Positions 42,885 to 51,218 of a stretch of DNA of 64,000 nucleotides are shown here, one piece after another. Under the pieces are notes generated by a model. It had not been told where the DNA came from and did no database searches. It saw only the letters and a list, made by a program, of their open reading frames with translations. Where the stretch lies: the NCBI RefSeq assembly GCF_000020325.1, contig NC_010730.1:1736175-1800174 (forward strand), written 5' to 3'. Made by a program: the position numbers and the translations under genes. This DNA is from Sulfurihydrogenibium sp. YO3AOP1. GTDB taxonomy: Bacteria; Aquificota; Aquificia; Aquificales; Hydrogenothermaceae. Numbering within the stretch: the stretch's first letter is position 1; each line of letters starts with the position of its first letter.

Positions 42885-44487
42885 TAAGAAAAAGAAAAAC
42901 AGCAAAAAAGAACTATCTCAAAATACAGAACTTAGAGTATTTTCTATTAGAATAAAAAACGATAAATTAGAAAAAGAACTAAAACATTTACTTTTTACTT
43001 ACAAACATTTTGAGAATATATTACTAATACTTATCAGTCAAAACTATAATCTATACAAAGATGGCAAAGATACAAACGATTTCAAACTTCTTACTTCTCC
43101 GCAGCTTATGAGAAATGCTCTGTATGATTATAATTCTAAGCATTCAACACAGCTGGAATATCTCAAAAATAAATACAAAGATAATCAATTATGGCAAGCA
43201 CTGAAAGAGACTGCTAAGAAATTAAAACCACACAATGTAGTTGAAATTATAAAGAGAGTGAAAGCAAACTTTAAAACGTATTTTACTAACTTAGAAACTT
43301 ACAAACAAAATCCAAATCTATTTACAGGAATGCCAAAACCACCTAAACCTAAAAAGCTTTCCAAGATAATAGATTACTCAGTAGAATTAGATAAATACAA
43401 CTCTTTGTCTTTTACAAGATTAGAAAAAGAAAACTTGGTAGGCATTAACTTATCTGACCATATGGTATATATACACATAGATAAAAGACAAATTGAAAAG
43501 CTTGCAGAAGTAAGCAAGCTATACTCAGCAAGGCTTGTTTATGATAATGATAATTTGTATTTACAAATTAGCTACTTAAAAAACATCTCACGTTTCACAT
43601 CTCACGTTTCACATAAATACGCAAGCATAGATATTGGGGTAAACAATCTAATGGCTGTGTTTGTTGATGATGAAACCACTTCGTCATTAATAGTAGATGG
43701 TAAACCTTTTAAAGATTATAATTCGAAATTCAACAGACTTATACCCAAACTAAACGAAAGTAAGTCAAAGGAAGTAGCAGAATGGGCTGTATCTAAAACA
43801 GGTTCTAAATATCCTGCAAAATACACAGAAAAAGGTAAGAAAATTGGTAAGTTTATAAGCTATTTATATGCAAAAAGAAACAGGTTTTTTCACGATCAAT
43901 TTCACAAGATGGCTAAGCGTGTAGTTGAATATTTATATTTGCACGGAATAACAGATTTATTTATATCTAGAAACTTAGCAGAATTAAAAAATAATGGAGA
44001 ATGTAATTTAGACAAAGCTACAAAACAAAGCTTCATTCAAATACCATTTATAAAACTATTACAAAACATAGAATATAAAGCACAAGAATACGGAATAAAC
44101 GTTCATTACGTAGATGAAAGATACACATCTAAGGCAAGTTGTATATCAGATGATATAGAAAGCATCCAAGAAAGCCCTGACTTGACTAATGCTTTCAATG
44201 GAAGGCGTGTTAAGAGGGGCTTATTCTTGGATACTATTATAAACAAAGTGTTTAATGCAGATATCAACGGAGCAGTAAATCATATCAAAGTAGCGACAGG
44301 AAAAAGCTTTAGGTGGCTAAAAAACAAGCTATTTAAACTCTGCAACCCTATTAAAATTAAAAGCGACTACGAATTCTGTAGGCTACTTAAAAACCTACAG
44401 AATAGTGGGTCGGGTAATTCTGTGCCGTTTATCGGTGTGGAGGCGTCGCAGTCTAACAAGCTGATAGAAAATATCAGTTTTTGTTAG
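42871..44487 (+). CDS. tnpB: TnpB-type RNA-guided nuclease of the IS607 element
   Basis: TnpB is an RuvC-like nuclease guided by an RNA from the element's right end. At 538 aa it is longer than most TnpB proteins (about 400). RuvC-I is in SIDIGVNNLMAVF near residue 252 and RuvC-III in FNADINGAVNH near residue 465. The usual VxEDL RuvC-II motif is absent; the matching segment reads ISRNLAELKNNG, and an acidic pair is found in VDERYTSKAS instead. No CxxC zinc ribbon is seen. A tandem 14-bp repeat (43584-43611) lies just before RuvC-I. The 3' end overlaps a structured RNA region. Confidence 0.88.
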   Translation: MKNSNKKKKNSKKELSQNTELRVFSIRIKNDKLEKELKHLLFTYKHFENILLILISQNYNLYKDGKDTNDFKLLTSPQLMRNALYDYNSKHSTQLEYLKNKYKDNQLWQALKETAKKLKPHNVVEIIKRVKANFKTYFTNLETYKQNPNLFTGMPKPPKPKKLSKIIDYSVELDKYNSLSFTRLEKENLVGINLSDHMVYIHIDKRQIEKLAEVSKLYSARLVYDNDNLYLQISYLKNISRFTSHVSHKYASIDIGVNNLMAVFVDDETTSSLIVDGKPFKDYNSKFNRLIPKLNESKSKEVAEWAVSKTGSKYPAKYTEKGKKIGKFISYLYAKRNRFFHDQFHKMAKRVVEYLYLHGITDLFISRNLAELKNNGECNLDKATKQSFIQIPFIKLLQNIEYKAQEYGINVHYVDERYTSKASCISDDIESIQESPDLTNAFNGRRVKRGLFLDTIINKVFNADINGAVNHIKVATGKSFRWLKNKLFKLCNPIKIKSDYEFCRLLKNLQNSGSGNSVPFIGVEASQSNKLIENISFC

Positions 44488-44503
44488 GCGTAAGTCGACG
44501 GAG
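44371..44503 (+). ncRNA. Candidate guide (omega/reRNA) scaffold at the tnpB 3' end
   Basis: The 3' end of tnpB and its flank fold strongly. A perfect 10-bp stem pairs ATTCTGTAGG (44373-44382) with CCTACAGAAT (44394-44403). A nested structure follows: CGTCG (44444-44448) with CGACG (44496-44500), CTAACAA (44453-44459) with TTGTTAG (44481-44487), and CTGATA (44461-44466) with TATCAG (44472-44477). Known TnpB guide RNAs start inside the tnpB 3' end and run off the element's right end, as this would. The guide would begin at about 44504 in the flank. Expression and exact borders are not shown. Confidence 0.65.
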
Positions 44504-44510
44504 TCAAAAG

Positions 44511-45386
44511 ATGTTAGATATAGAGTTTTTAAATGAAAAAGCAACAAAGCTAAAATCAGCCTTAAAAAAGATAAAGCAGATAATAGATTTTGGAGAGGAT
44601 GCATTTTTAAAAACTCCGATGTATCCAGATAGAGTTAAATACCATCTTATAATTTTATACGATGAACTTGAAGCGATAGCTTGTCATATTCTTTCTAATT
44701 ATTACAATGACAAAATAAAAGAAAACTGTATAGAAAAGCTATCAAAAGATACGATTTTCTCAGAAAAGCTAAATAGAATTTTTGCAGATTTTAACGAGTT
44801 TAAAAATAAAGTATTTCAAGAAAATTTTAGCTACTTGGAAAAACAGCTCTATCATTTAACAAAAAATATAGTTGAAACCTTGGATACATTGTTTATAAAA
44901 GAACTTTCAGATGTGGTAAAACAGCTAAAAGAAAAACAGCCAAAGCTTGCTATACCTGTAAATCTTGTAAAAGTCAATCATTATGCTTCTGCTATAAAAG
45001 GAGAAGTAAAAAGATTAGAGACTTTTTCTAAAATGAGCGAGCAAGAATTTAAAAATAATAGCTTTGCAATTGATAGAAGCAGGTATTTTATCGTCGTTGC
45101 AATAGACAGTGCGCTATGGATTTGTAGACATGTTTCAAGACAGCTTAAATTAAAGCCTTCAAAAGACTGCTTTAAATCTTTGACTGAAAATGGTTGTTTA
45201 TCTGTGGAGCTTACAGAAAAGCTTGATAAAATTTCTCAGCTTAGAAATGACTTAGCAGACCCAACAAAAAGCGTTGATTTAGATTTTCTTTATAAATTGG
45301 TAAAAGGTGATTTTAAAGCTTTAATGGATAGATTTATTTTAGAAGTTGCTAAGTCTATCAAGGAAGGATGTAAAGGGAAGGGGTGA
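44511..45386 (+). CDS. Double HEPN (HepT-like, DUF86) protein with degenerate active sites
   Basis: The 291-aa protein contains two copies of the HepT-like HEPN helical domain. The first covers about residues 10-125. The second covers about 160-285 (RYFIVVAIDSALWICRHVSR, FKSLTENGCLSVELTEKL). HepT toxins have an RNxxxH RNase/AMPylation motif; here the equivalents read KNKVFQ in the first copy and RNDLAD in the second, so both lack the His and the first lacks the Arg. No MNT nucleotidyltransferase partner adjoins. ATG 44511 follows a GGAG site (44500-44503) that lies at the right end of the IS607 element. Catalytic activity is doubtful. Confidence 0.7.
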   Translation: MLDIEFLNEKATKLKSALKKIKQIIDFGEDAFLKTPMYPDRVKYHLIILYDELEAIACHILSNYYNDKIKENCIEKLSKDTIFSEKLNRIFADFNEFKNKVFQENFSYLEKQLYHLTKNIVETLDTLFIKELSDVVKQLKEKQPKLAIPVNLVKVNHYASAIKGEVKRLETFSKMSEQEFKNNSFAIDRSRYFIVVAIDSALWICRHVSRQLKLKPSKDCFKSLTENGCLSVELTEKLDKISQLRNDLADPTKSVDLDFLYKLVKGDFKALMDRFILEVAKSIKEGCKGKG

Positions 45387-45456
45387 GAAAGTGAGAAGTG
45401 AGAAGTAAGAAAGGGAGGAGATTCATTCTTAAAAATCACTTTTCCGCTTCTTAACT
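45387..45456. repeat. GTGAGAAGTGAGAAG micro-repeat between convergent genes
   Basis: A GGTGAGAAAGTGAGAAGTGAGAAG tract with a 7-8 base period occupies about 45381-45420, with a short remainder before the ruvA stop. It resembles the middle sequence of the MITE family without its arms. Confidence 0.6.
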
Positions 45457-45996
45457 TCAAAAACTACTTAGCATAGAAATTGCTTTTTTTAATGCCTCTT
45501 TAATGTCTTTTGTTTCTTTTATAACTTTTTTTGCAACGTTTACAGACTCTTTTTTATCATATCCTAAATTTACCAATGCAGAAACTAATTGACTTAGCTC
45601 ATCTGATTCGTTAAACTCTATCTTTCCTTTTAGCTCTACTATTATCCTTTGTGCTGTTTTATTGCCTATTCCTTGAATTTCTGTAAGCTTATCAACATCT
45701 CCATTTTCCATGATTTCAATAAACTCTTCTACAGAAAAGTTAGAAATAATATTCAGTGCATGTTTTACTCCAACGCCATGAATTTGAATAAGCTTTAAAA
45801 ATAAATCTCTTTCTTCTTCTGAAACAAATCCTAAGAGTCTTACATCTTCTTGCCTTACAAGCAAATAAGTATAGACAATATTTTCTTTGAATTTTTCACT
45901 GTCCGGAACTTCTACTAAAAGACCAAATCCAAGTTTTTCTATAACTATATGATTTTTGTCTTTCTTTTTTATTTTTCCTTTTATATAATCAAACAT
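45457..45996 (-). CDS. ruvA: Holliday junction DNA helicase subunit RuvA
   Basis: RuvA binds Holliday junctions and recruits RuvB for branch migration. The 179-aa protein has the N-terminal OB domain (MFDYIKGKI, RQEDVRLLGFVSEEERDLF), two helix-hairpin-helix motifs (LIQIHGVGVKHALNI, LTEIQGIGNKTAQRIIVEL) and a short C-terminal RuvB-binding domain (LVNLGYDKKESVNVAKKV). It overlaps the rlmN stop by eight bases. Confidence 0.95.
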   Translation of the reverse strand: MFDYIKGKIKKKDKNHIVIEKLGFGLLVEVPDSEKFKENIVYTYLLVRQEDVRLLGFVSEEERDLFLKLIQIHGVGVKHALNIISNFSVEEFIEIMENGDVDKLTEIQGIGNKTAQRIIVELKGKIEFNESDELSQLVSALVNLGYDKKESVNVAKKVIKETKDIKEALKKAISMLSSF

Positions 45997-47053
45997 TTAT
46001 CAGATCTACCGCTTTTTTCCTTAGTTGTCCGCATGCAGCATCTATATCTCTTCCTTTACTCCATCTAATAAATGTAGCAATGTTGTTATCCCAAAGAATT
46101 TTTTCAAACTTTAAAACTCTTTCTTCCTCCGGTCTTTCAAATTCTGCTGAAGGATATGGATTAAATGGTATTAGATTTACTTTAAATCTGTGTTTGTCTT
46201 TCTTTAAAAGATTTACAAGTCTTTTAGCGTCTTGCTCTGAATCGTTTACTCCTTTCATTAAAACATATTCAAGCGTTATTCTCCAACCTGGTTTAAGTGG
46301 TATGCTTCTTAATAAATCCATAAGGTCTTGAAGTGTGTTTGTTTGTGATATTGGCATTAAAAATGCTCTTTGATCTTGATTTGATGCGTTTAATGATACT
46401 GCAAGTTTGACTTCTGGGAATTCTTTATCTTCGTACATTCTTTTTATCTGATGAAGTATTCCACTTGAAGAGATTGTGATTTTTCTATGGGATAATCCTA
46501 CCATATCAGGATGAGTAAAGATTTGAACAGACTTTTTTACATTTTCATAGTTTGCCAAAGGCTCACCCATTCCCATGTAAACTATGTTTGATATTCTATT
46601 TTCTTCCTCCATTCCTAAAAATCTTTGGACGTTAATATACTGCTCAACGATTTCCGCTGTTTCTAAATTTCTAATAAGTCCATCTTTTGTAGTAAAGCAG
46701 AATTTACAACCTACGGCACAACCAACTTGCGTTGACACGCACAAAGTTTTATGGTTTTTTTCGTTTATCAAAACGGTTTCTATTGTGTTTCCATCCTTAA
46801 GCTTCCATAAAAATTTTATACTTCCATCTATTTTTGATTGCTGGTACATAACTAATTCTAAAGCGTTAAATTCTGTATTTTCTTTCAAGTAATTTCTTAT
46901 ATCTTTTGATAAATCAGTCATTTCGTCGTAAGAGCTGACTTTTTTCTTATACAGCCATTTTGCTATTTGCTTAGCTCTAAACTTTTGCCAGCCTTTTTCT
47001 ACTACAAAATTTTCAAGCTCTTTTAAATTAAAATTTTTTAAATTAACTTTCAT
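45989..47053 (-). CDS. rlmN: Dual-specificity rRNA/tRNA adenine C2-methyltransferase
   Basis: RlmN is a radical SAM enzyme that methylates A2503 of 23S rRNA and A37 of some tRNAs. The 354-aa protein has the radical SAM cluster CxxxCxxC in CAVGCKFCFTT near residue 110, the MGMGEPLANYENV motif and the C-terminal catalytic Cys in AACGQL. Length is normal. It overlaps the JAMM peptidase gene upstream by 11 bases. Confidence 0.96.
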   Translation of the reverse strand: MKVNLKNFNLKELENFVVEKGWQKFRAKQIAKWLYKKKVSSYDEMTDLSKDIRNYLKENTEFNALELVMYQQSKIDGSIKFLWKLKDGNTIETVLINEKNHKTLCVSTQVGCAVGCKFCFTTKDGLIRNLETAEIVEQYINVQRFLGMEEENRISNIVYMGMGEPLANYENVKKSVQIFTHPDMVGLSHRKITISSSGILHQIKRMYEDKEFPEVKLAVSLNASNQDQRAFLMPISQTNTLQDLMDLLRSIPLKPGWRITLEYVLMKGVNDSEQDAKRLVNLLKKDKHRFKVNLIPFNPYPSAEFERPEEERVLKFEKILWDNNIATFIRWSKGRDIDAACGQLRKKAVDLINV

Positions 47054-47462
47054 CTACTTCCTCTTGTATAAATTTACTATTTTCTAAATACCAGCTTTTA
47101 TAGGATACAGGTTCTCCATTTTGTACTGAAACTATGATATAAGATAAGTCTTCTAAAGCAAACTGCAAATCTGTTTGCGATGGTCTATCTGGATGGTCTG
47201 GGTGTGAATGATAAATTCCTACAATTTGCAAACCTTTACCGTCTGCATACTGCTCAACTTTCATATAATCTTTTGGTGATATATCAAACCTGTCATTTGC
47301 CCTTTCTTTGTTTTGATTTTCTGCCTGGATAACTTCTAAAACTTCTCTTGTATTCGACGAATAATCCATTATTCCAATTAAAAAGCCGCAGATCTCGTAA
47401 GGATATCCCTCTTTTGCCTGTCTTTTTATCTCTTCTATGTGCTGTTTTTTTATTTTAAGCAT
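47043..47462 (-). CDS. JAMM/Mov34-family metalloprotease
   Basis: The 139-aa protein has the JAMM zinc motif: a Glu in PYEICGFLIG near residue 25 and HSHPDHPDRPSQTD near residue 88 (HxHPx7SxxD). Bacterial members remove small proteins or C-terminal tails in sulfur transfer and cofactor pathways. No ubiquitin-like partner (ThiS/MoaD) is nearby, so the substrate cannot be named. It is first in the run with rlmN and ruvA. Confidence 0.88.
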   Translation of the reverse strand: MLKIKKQHIEEIKRQAKEGYPYEICGFLIGIMDYSSNTREVLEVIQAENQNKERANDRFDISPKDYMKVEQYADGKGLQIVGIYHSHPDHPDRPSQTDLQFALEDLSYIIVSVQNGEPVSYKSWYLENSKFIQEEVDES

Positions 47463-47573
47463 AGTGTTTTTACCGTGAATTTGTTTTTGTGTTTATAGTA
47501 TAAAAGAAAGGTAGATTAAAATCAATGAGATGTAAGATTTGAGAAGGCGGGCTTTAAACCCCACCCTTTATGG

Positions 47574-47903
47574 TTATTGTGGTAATGCTAAAGGTGACAT
47601 CAATCTAATTAGATGTTTTGTTCCATCACCTTCTACAACTTCAATTAACTTAATGCCATCAATTTCTTCATCGATAGCAATTTCCTTAGGTTGTGGAATA
47701 ATGTGTTCGTGTTTTTCTAACGTAACAACAAACTCATCATCCTTTGGGTCGTAAGATAAACCAATCAAAGGTTGTGCCTTTGTTTCAACCTGATCGCCAA
47801 TTTCTTTTTCCACTACTTCGATCATTGCTTCTTTTGACCCAAGATTTTTTGATACTTTGTCAAAGAAACCTTCCCATTGAGATTTGTCAAATTTCTTTAT
47901 CAT
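47574..47903 (-). CDS. DUF5335-like protein
   Basis: The 109-aa protein matches my memory of DUF5335: it begins MIKKFDKSQWEGFFDKVSKN and contains LIGLSYDPKDDEFVVTLEKHEHIIPQP and a DGTKHLI motif. It is acidic, with a mixed alpha/beta pattern and no signal peptide. The function of the family is unknown to me. The ATG at 47903 follows an AAAGGAGGAC site; a longer frame begins inside a MITE left arm and is rejected. It stands alone between two short gaps. Confidence 0.75.
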   Translation of the reverse strand: MIKKFDKSQWEGFFDKVSKNLGSKEAMIEVVEKEIGDQVETKAQPLIGLSYDPKDDEFVVTLEKHEHIIPQPKEIAIDEEIDGIKLIEVVEGDGTKHLIRLMSPLALPQ

Positions 47904-48174
47904 TTTGTCCTCCTTTTTATTTAATACTACTATAAATATAAACCTTTTAAAAGCCATTGCAACAGAAACTGTTCCAAAAATCCACATCGTCATTCTGAGC
48001 AAAGCGAAGAATCTCATTTCCTCTCTTTTTAAAAAATGAGATCCTTCAGCCTTCGGCTTCAGGATGACGGAAAGGCAAACTTACGAGAATTTTGGAACAC
48101 CCTCGATTTGATTTTGGCATGATTTTTGTAGTAGAATTATAAATTGTAATTATAATTGAATAGGAGTTTAAATT
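47904..48174. repeat. Intergenic gap with compact MITE-like copy K
   Basis: A complete 140-bp copy spans about 47965-48104. It begins GAAACTGTTCCAAAAATCCAC and has a left arm (47989-48014), then a right arm with CAGCCTTCGGCTTC in its stem (48037-48067). It ends GAATTTTGGAACACCCTC and lacks the low-complexity middle. No target duplication is visible. A possible pyrF promoter follows (TTGGCA 48114-48119, TATAAA 48138-48143). Confidence 0.75.
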
Positions 48175-48858
48175 TTGAAAAAGTTGGCTCTTGCTCTTGA
48201 TGTAAATGATATCAACCAAGCATTAGAAATCGTTGATGAAATCCAAGATAAAATTATTATTAAGATAGGCTATAACCTTTTTATTAAAGGTGGAATTAAT
48301 TTTGTAAAACAAATTAAAGACAGAGGATTTGATATATTTTTAGATTTAAAGCTTCATGATATACCAAACACTGTTTATAACGGCGTAAAAGCTGTATCAG
48401 AAATTGGCGTTAATTATCTAACAATACATTCTCTTGGCGGTCAAGAGATGATTCAGCAAGCTGTAAAAGCAAAAGAAGGAACAGATTTAAAAATCTTAGC
48501 TGTAACTATTCTGACAAGTCATGATGAAAACTATCCAAAATTACTTGGCTCTTCTTTATCAGTCCCAGATTTGGCTTATAGATTGGCAGATATGGCAGTT
48601 AGCAATGGTTCAGATGGGATAGTTTGTTCAAGTCATGAAGTAAAGTTTTTAAAAGAACATATACAAAAACCATTTATTGCAGTTGTTCCGGGTATAAGAC
48701 TTACAAAAGAAAAAACAGATGACCAAACAAGAATAGCAACGCCGGAAGAAGCTCTAAGAGATGGTGCAGATATAATAGTTGTCGGAAGACCTATTTTAAA
48801 AGCAGAAGACAGGAATAAAATTATTAAAGAAATGTTGAGTGTTATAGAGGAATTGTGA
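48175..48858 (+). CDS. pyrF: Orotidine 5'-phosphate decarboxylase
   Basis: PyrF makes UMP from OMP in pyrimidine synthesis. The 227-aa protein has the [10 protein letters not shown] start, the catalytic [11 protein letters not shown] motif near residue 60 and the phosphate-binding [15 protein letters not shown] and [11 protein letters not shown] segments. It starts at TTG 48175, eight bases after a TAGGAG site; no ATG is nearby. The stop overlaps the methyltransferase start. Confidence 0.96.
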
Positions 48859-50432
48859 TGTTGATGGAAGATAGATTTGTAAGCTTAAAAGAAGCTTCAA
48901 CTTGGGCTTCAAATTATTTAAACAAAGATATAAAAATTTCAAATATCTCTTATTTGGTTCAATATGGAAGAATTAAAAAATATGGAAATAACGGGAAAGT
49001 TTTAGTAAGTTTAAAAGAACTTAAAGAATATTATGATAAGACTTACAAAATAAATCAGCAGAAAGAAGAAAATATAAACTGGAGTTTATCTTTTGCAGAA
49101 TACTCTGAAGCAGAAAGGACAAAACACGTTCACAGAATTCATCCATACAAAGGTAAATTTATTCCACAATTAGTTGAATATTTCTTAGATTCTCATACAG
49201 ACTCTTTTAAAAAAGAAGTTTACTTTAAGGCGGGAGATATAGTCCTGGATCCTTTTTGCGGAAGCGGGACAACACTTGTTCAAGCTAATGAACTTGGTAT
49301 TCATGCAGTAGGAGTAGATATCTCTCAATTTAATGTGATGCTGTCTAATGTAAAGGTTAGGAAACATGATTTAACTTCTATAGCTAAAACCATTAAAGAA
49401 TTGACATTAAAGTTAGAAAATTATCAAAATAATCTAAATATTAAAAGCTTTGAAGAAGAACTGCAAAGTAGATTAAAAGACTTTAATGATAAATACTTTC
49501 CATCTCCAGATTTCAAAAGGTGGATTTCAGAAGGTAGAATAAAAGAACAAGAGTATGGCTCAAAGAAAGAGAAGGAATTTTTAAACATCTATAATGAACT
49601 TGTAAACAAGTATAAAATAAAAATCAAACAAAATAACAATAAAACGTTTTTAGATCTATGGTATTTAGACCCTGTTAGAAAAGAGTTAGACTTTTTAGCG
49701 AATGAAATAAAAAATATAAGCGATCAAGATATAAAGGAAGTTTTATATATCATATTGAGTAGGACTGCAAGGTCATGCAGGGCGACAACCCATTCAGATT
49801 TAGCAACATTGAAAGAGCCTGTTTACACAACTTATTATTGTAAGAAACATAGAAAGATATGTAAACCAGTTTTTACTATCTCTAAATGGTTGCAGTATTA
49901 TGCAGACGATACATTAAAACGATTGGCAGAGTTTGACAAACTCAGGACAGATACATTTCAAATATGCCTTGCAGGTGATAGTAGAAAAATAGATATTTTT
50001 ACAGAAGTAGAAAAACAAAGTCCACGATTTGCTGAGATTTTAAAAAAACAAAAAATTAAAGGAATATTTACAAGTCCACCATACCTTGGTTTGATAGACT
50101 ATCATGAACAACATGCATATGCTTATGAAATATTTGGATTTGAGAGGAAAGATGACTTAGAAATAGGTTCTTTATCAAAAGGAGTAGGAAAAAGGCAGAA
50201 AGAAGCATATATTAAAGATATAGCAGAGGTTTTAATAAACTGTAAAAAATATTTACAAGAAGACTACAATATATTTATAGTTGCAAATGATAAATATAAT
50301 TTATATCCAAAAATTGCAGAACTTGCAGGTATGAAAATAGTAGATGAATTTAAAAGACCAGTGCTATGTAGAGTGGAAAAAAACAGGGATCAATTGTATT
50401 CTGAGTCGATTTTTCATCTTAAGGAGAAGTAA
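48858..50432 (+). CDS. Type II DNA methyltransferase, probably N4-cytosine
   Basis: This modification enzyme protects host DNA from the endonuclease encoded next to it. The 524-aa protein has an N-terminal helix-turn-helix-like segment (about residues 3-60) and the SAM-binding motif LDPFCGSGTTLVQANELG near residue 130. Motif IV, TSPPYLGLIDYH, is near 405; SPPY suggests N4-cytosine methylation. Motif I precedes motif IV, as in alpha-type enzymes, with a long target-recognition region between. The ATG at 48858 overlaps the pyrF stop (TGATG). The pair sits between pyrF and rpoN, where it looks inserted. Confidence 0.88.
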   Translation: MLMEDRFVSLKEASTWASNYLNKDIKISNISYLVQYGRIKKYGNNGKVLVSLKELKEYYDKTYKINQQKEENINWSLSFAEYSEAERTKHVHRIHPYKGKFIPQLVEYFLDSHTDSFKKEVYFKAGDIVLDPFCGSGTTLVQANELGIHAVGVDISQFNVMLSNVKVRKHDLTSIAKTIKELTLKLENYQNNLNIKSFEEELQSRLKDFNDKYFPSPDFKRWISEGRIKEQEYGSKKEKEFLNIYNELVNKYKIKIKQNNNKTFLDLWYLDPVRKELDFLANEIKNISDQDIKEVLYIILSRTARSCRATTHSDLATLKEPVYTTYYCKKHRKICKPVFTISKWLQYYADDTLKRLAEFDKLRTDTFQICLAGDSRKIDIFTEVEKQSPRFAEILKKQKIKGIFTSPPYLGLIDYHEQHAYAYEIFGFERKDDLEIGSLSKGVGKRQKEAYIKDIAEVLINCKKYLQEDYNIFIVANDKYNLYPKIAELAGMKIVDEFKRPVLCRVEKNRDQLYSESIFHLKEK

Positions 50433-51218
50433 ATGTTTTTAGATAAAGAGCAAATTATTGAAGTTGAGAAAACAATAGAAGATAGTATAAAAAGAAAGTT
50501 AAGGGAATATGAGCCAGAAACAAACTATATGCCTTTTCATTATAGACTTTTAGGAAAAGATAGAATGGCTTTATACTCCTTTATCCATTCATTAAATACA
50601 TCTTTTGGAACATCCATTTTTGAACCAGCAGCTTTAATCCTCTCAAGAAAAAACTTTATTGAAGCACATAAACAATATCGTGTCGGTAATCTCATAAGCA
50701 CTCATGCACAAGCAGAAATCCAAAAAATAATAGACGAATTAGCCTCAGGTCAAAGAAATCCTAATAAATTTGAAGAGATAGAAAGGATAAGAAAAGTAGT
50801 AAAATCAGGGAAATTGGTTAAAACAAAGGTTGTTAAAGTTGACATCTTTTTGAAAGATAAAGATGGAATGGTTCATATGCTTGATTTAAAGACAGTAAAA
50901 CCAAATATATCTGAGTTTAAAACATTTAAAAGAACTTTGTTGGAATGGATAGCTATATATCTACAACGAGAACCTGATGCCAAGATAAATTCTTATATCG
51001 CAATACCATATAATCCATACTATCCAAGACCTTATGAAAGATGGACTATTAAAGGAATGATTGATATAAACAACGAGCTTAAAGTAGCAGAAGAATTTTG
51101 GGATTTCTTAGGTGGAGATGGAGCTTATGAAGAATTATTAAAATGTTTTGAAAGAGTTGGAATAAAACTTAGACCAGAATTGGATCAATACTTCAGCAGG
51201 TTTAAGGACCAGCTATGA
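50433..51218 (+). CDS. Type II restriction endonuclease, TdeIII-like
   Basis: The 261-aa protein resembles the TdeIII family, with the C-terminal segment IAIPYNPYYPRPYERWTIKGM that I associate with it. A PD-(D/E)XK-type core is plausible at KVDIFLKDKDGMVHMLDLKTVKP near residues 135-160 (Asp, then DLK). Its start codon directly follows the methyltransferase stop, with an AAGGAG site inside that gene. TdeIII cuts GGNCC; whether this enzyme has the same specificity is not shown. The stop overlaps the rpoN start by four bases. Confidence 0.8.
   Translation: MFLDKEQIIEVEKTIEDSIKRKLREYEPETNYMPFHYRLLGKDRMALYSFIHSLNTSFGTSIFEPAALILSRKNFIEAHKQYRVGNLISTHAQAEIQKIIDELASGQRNPNKFEEIERIRKVVKSGKLVKTKVVKVDIFLKDKDGMVHMLDLKTVKPNISEFKTFKRTLLEWIAIYLQREPDAKINSYIAIPYNPYYPRPYERWTIKGMIDINNELKVAEEFWDFLGGDGAYEELLKCFERVGIKLRPELDQYFSRFKDQL

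Noticed and set aside
47904-48017. N-terminal extension of the DUF5335 gene (MRFFALLRMT...)
   Set aside because: These codons are a MITE left arm read through; a strong ribosome site precedes the internal ATG at 47903.
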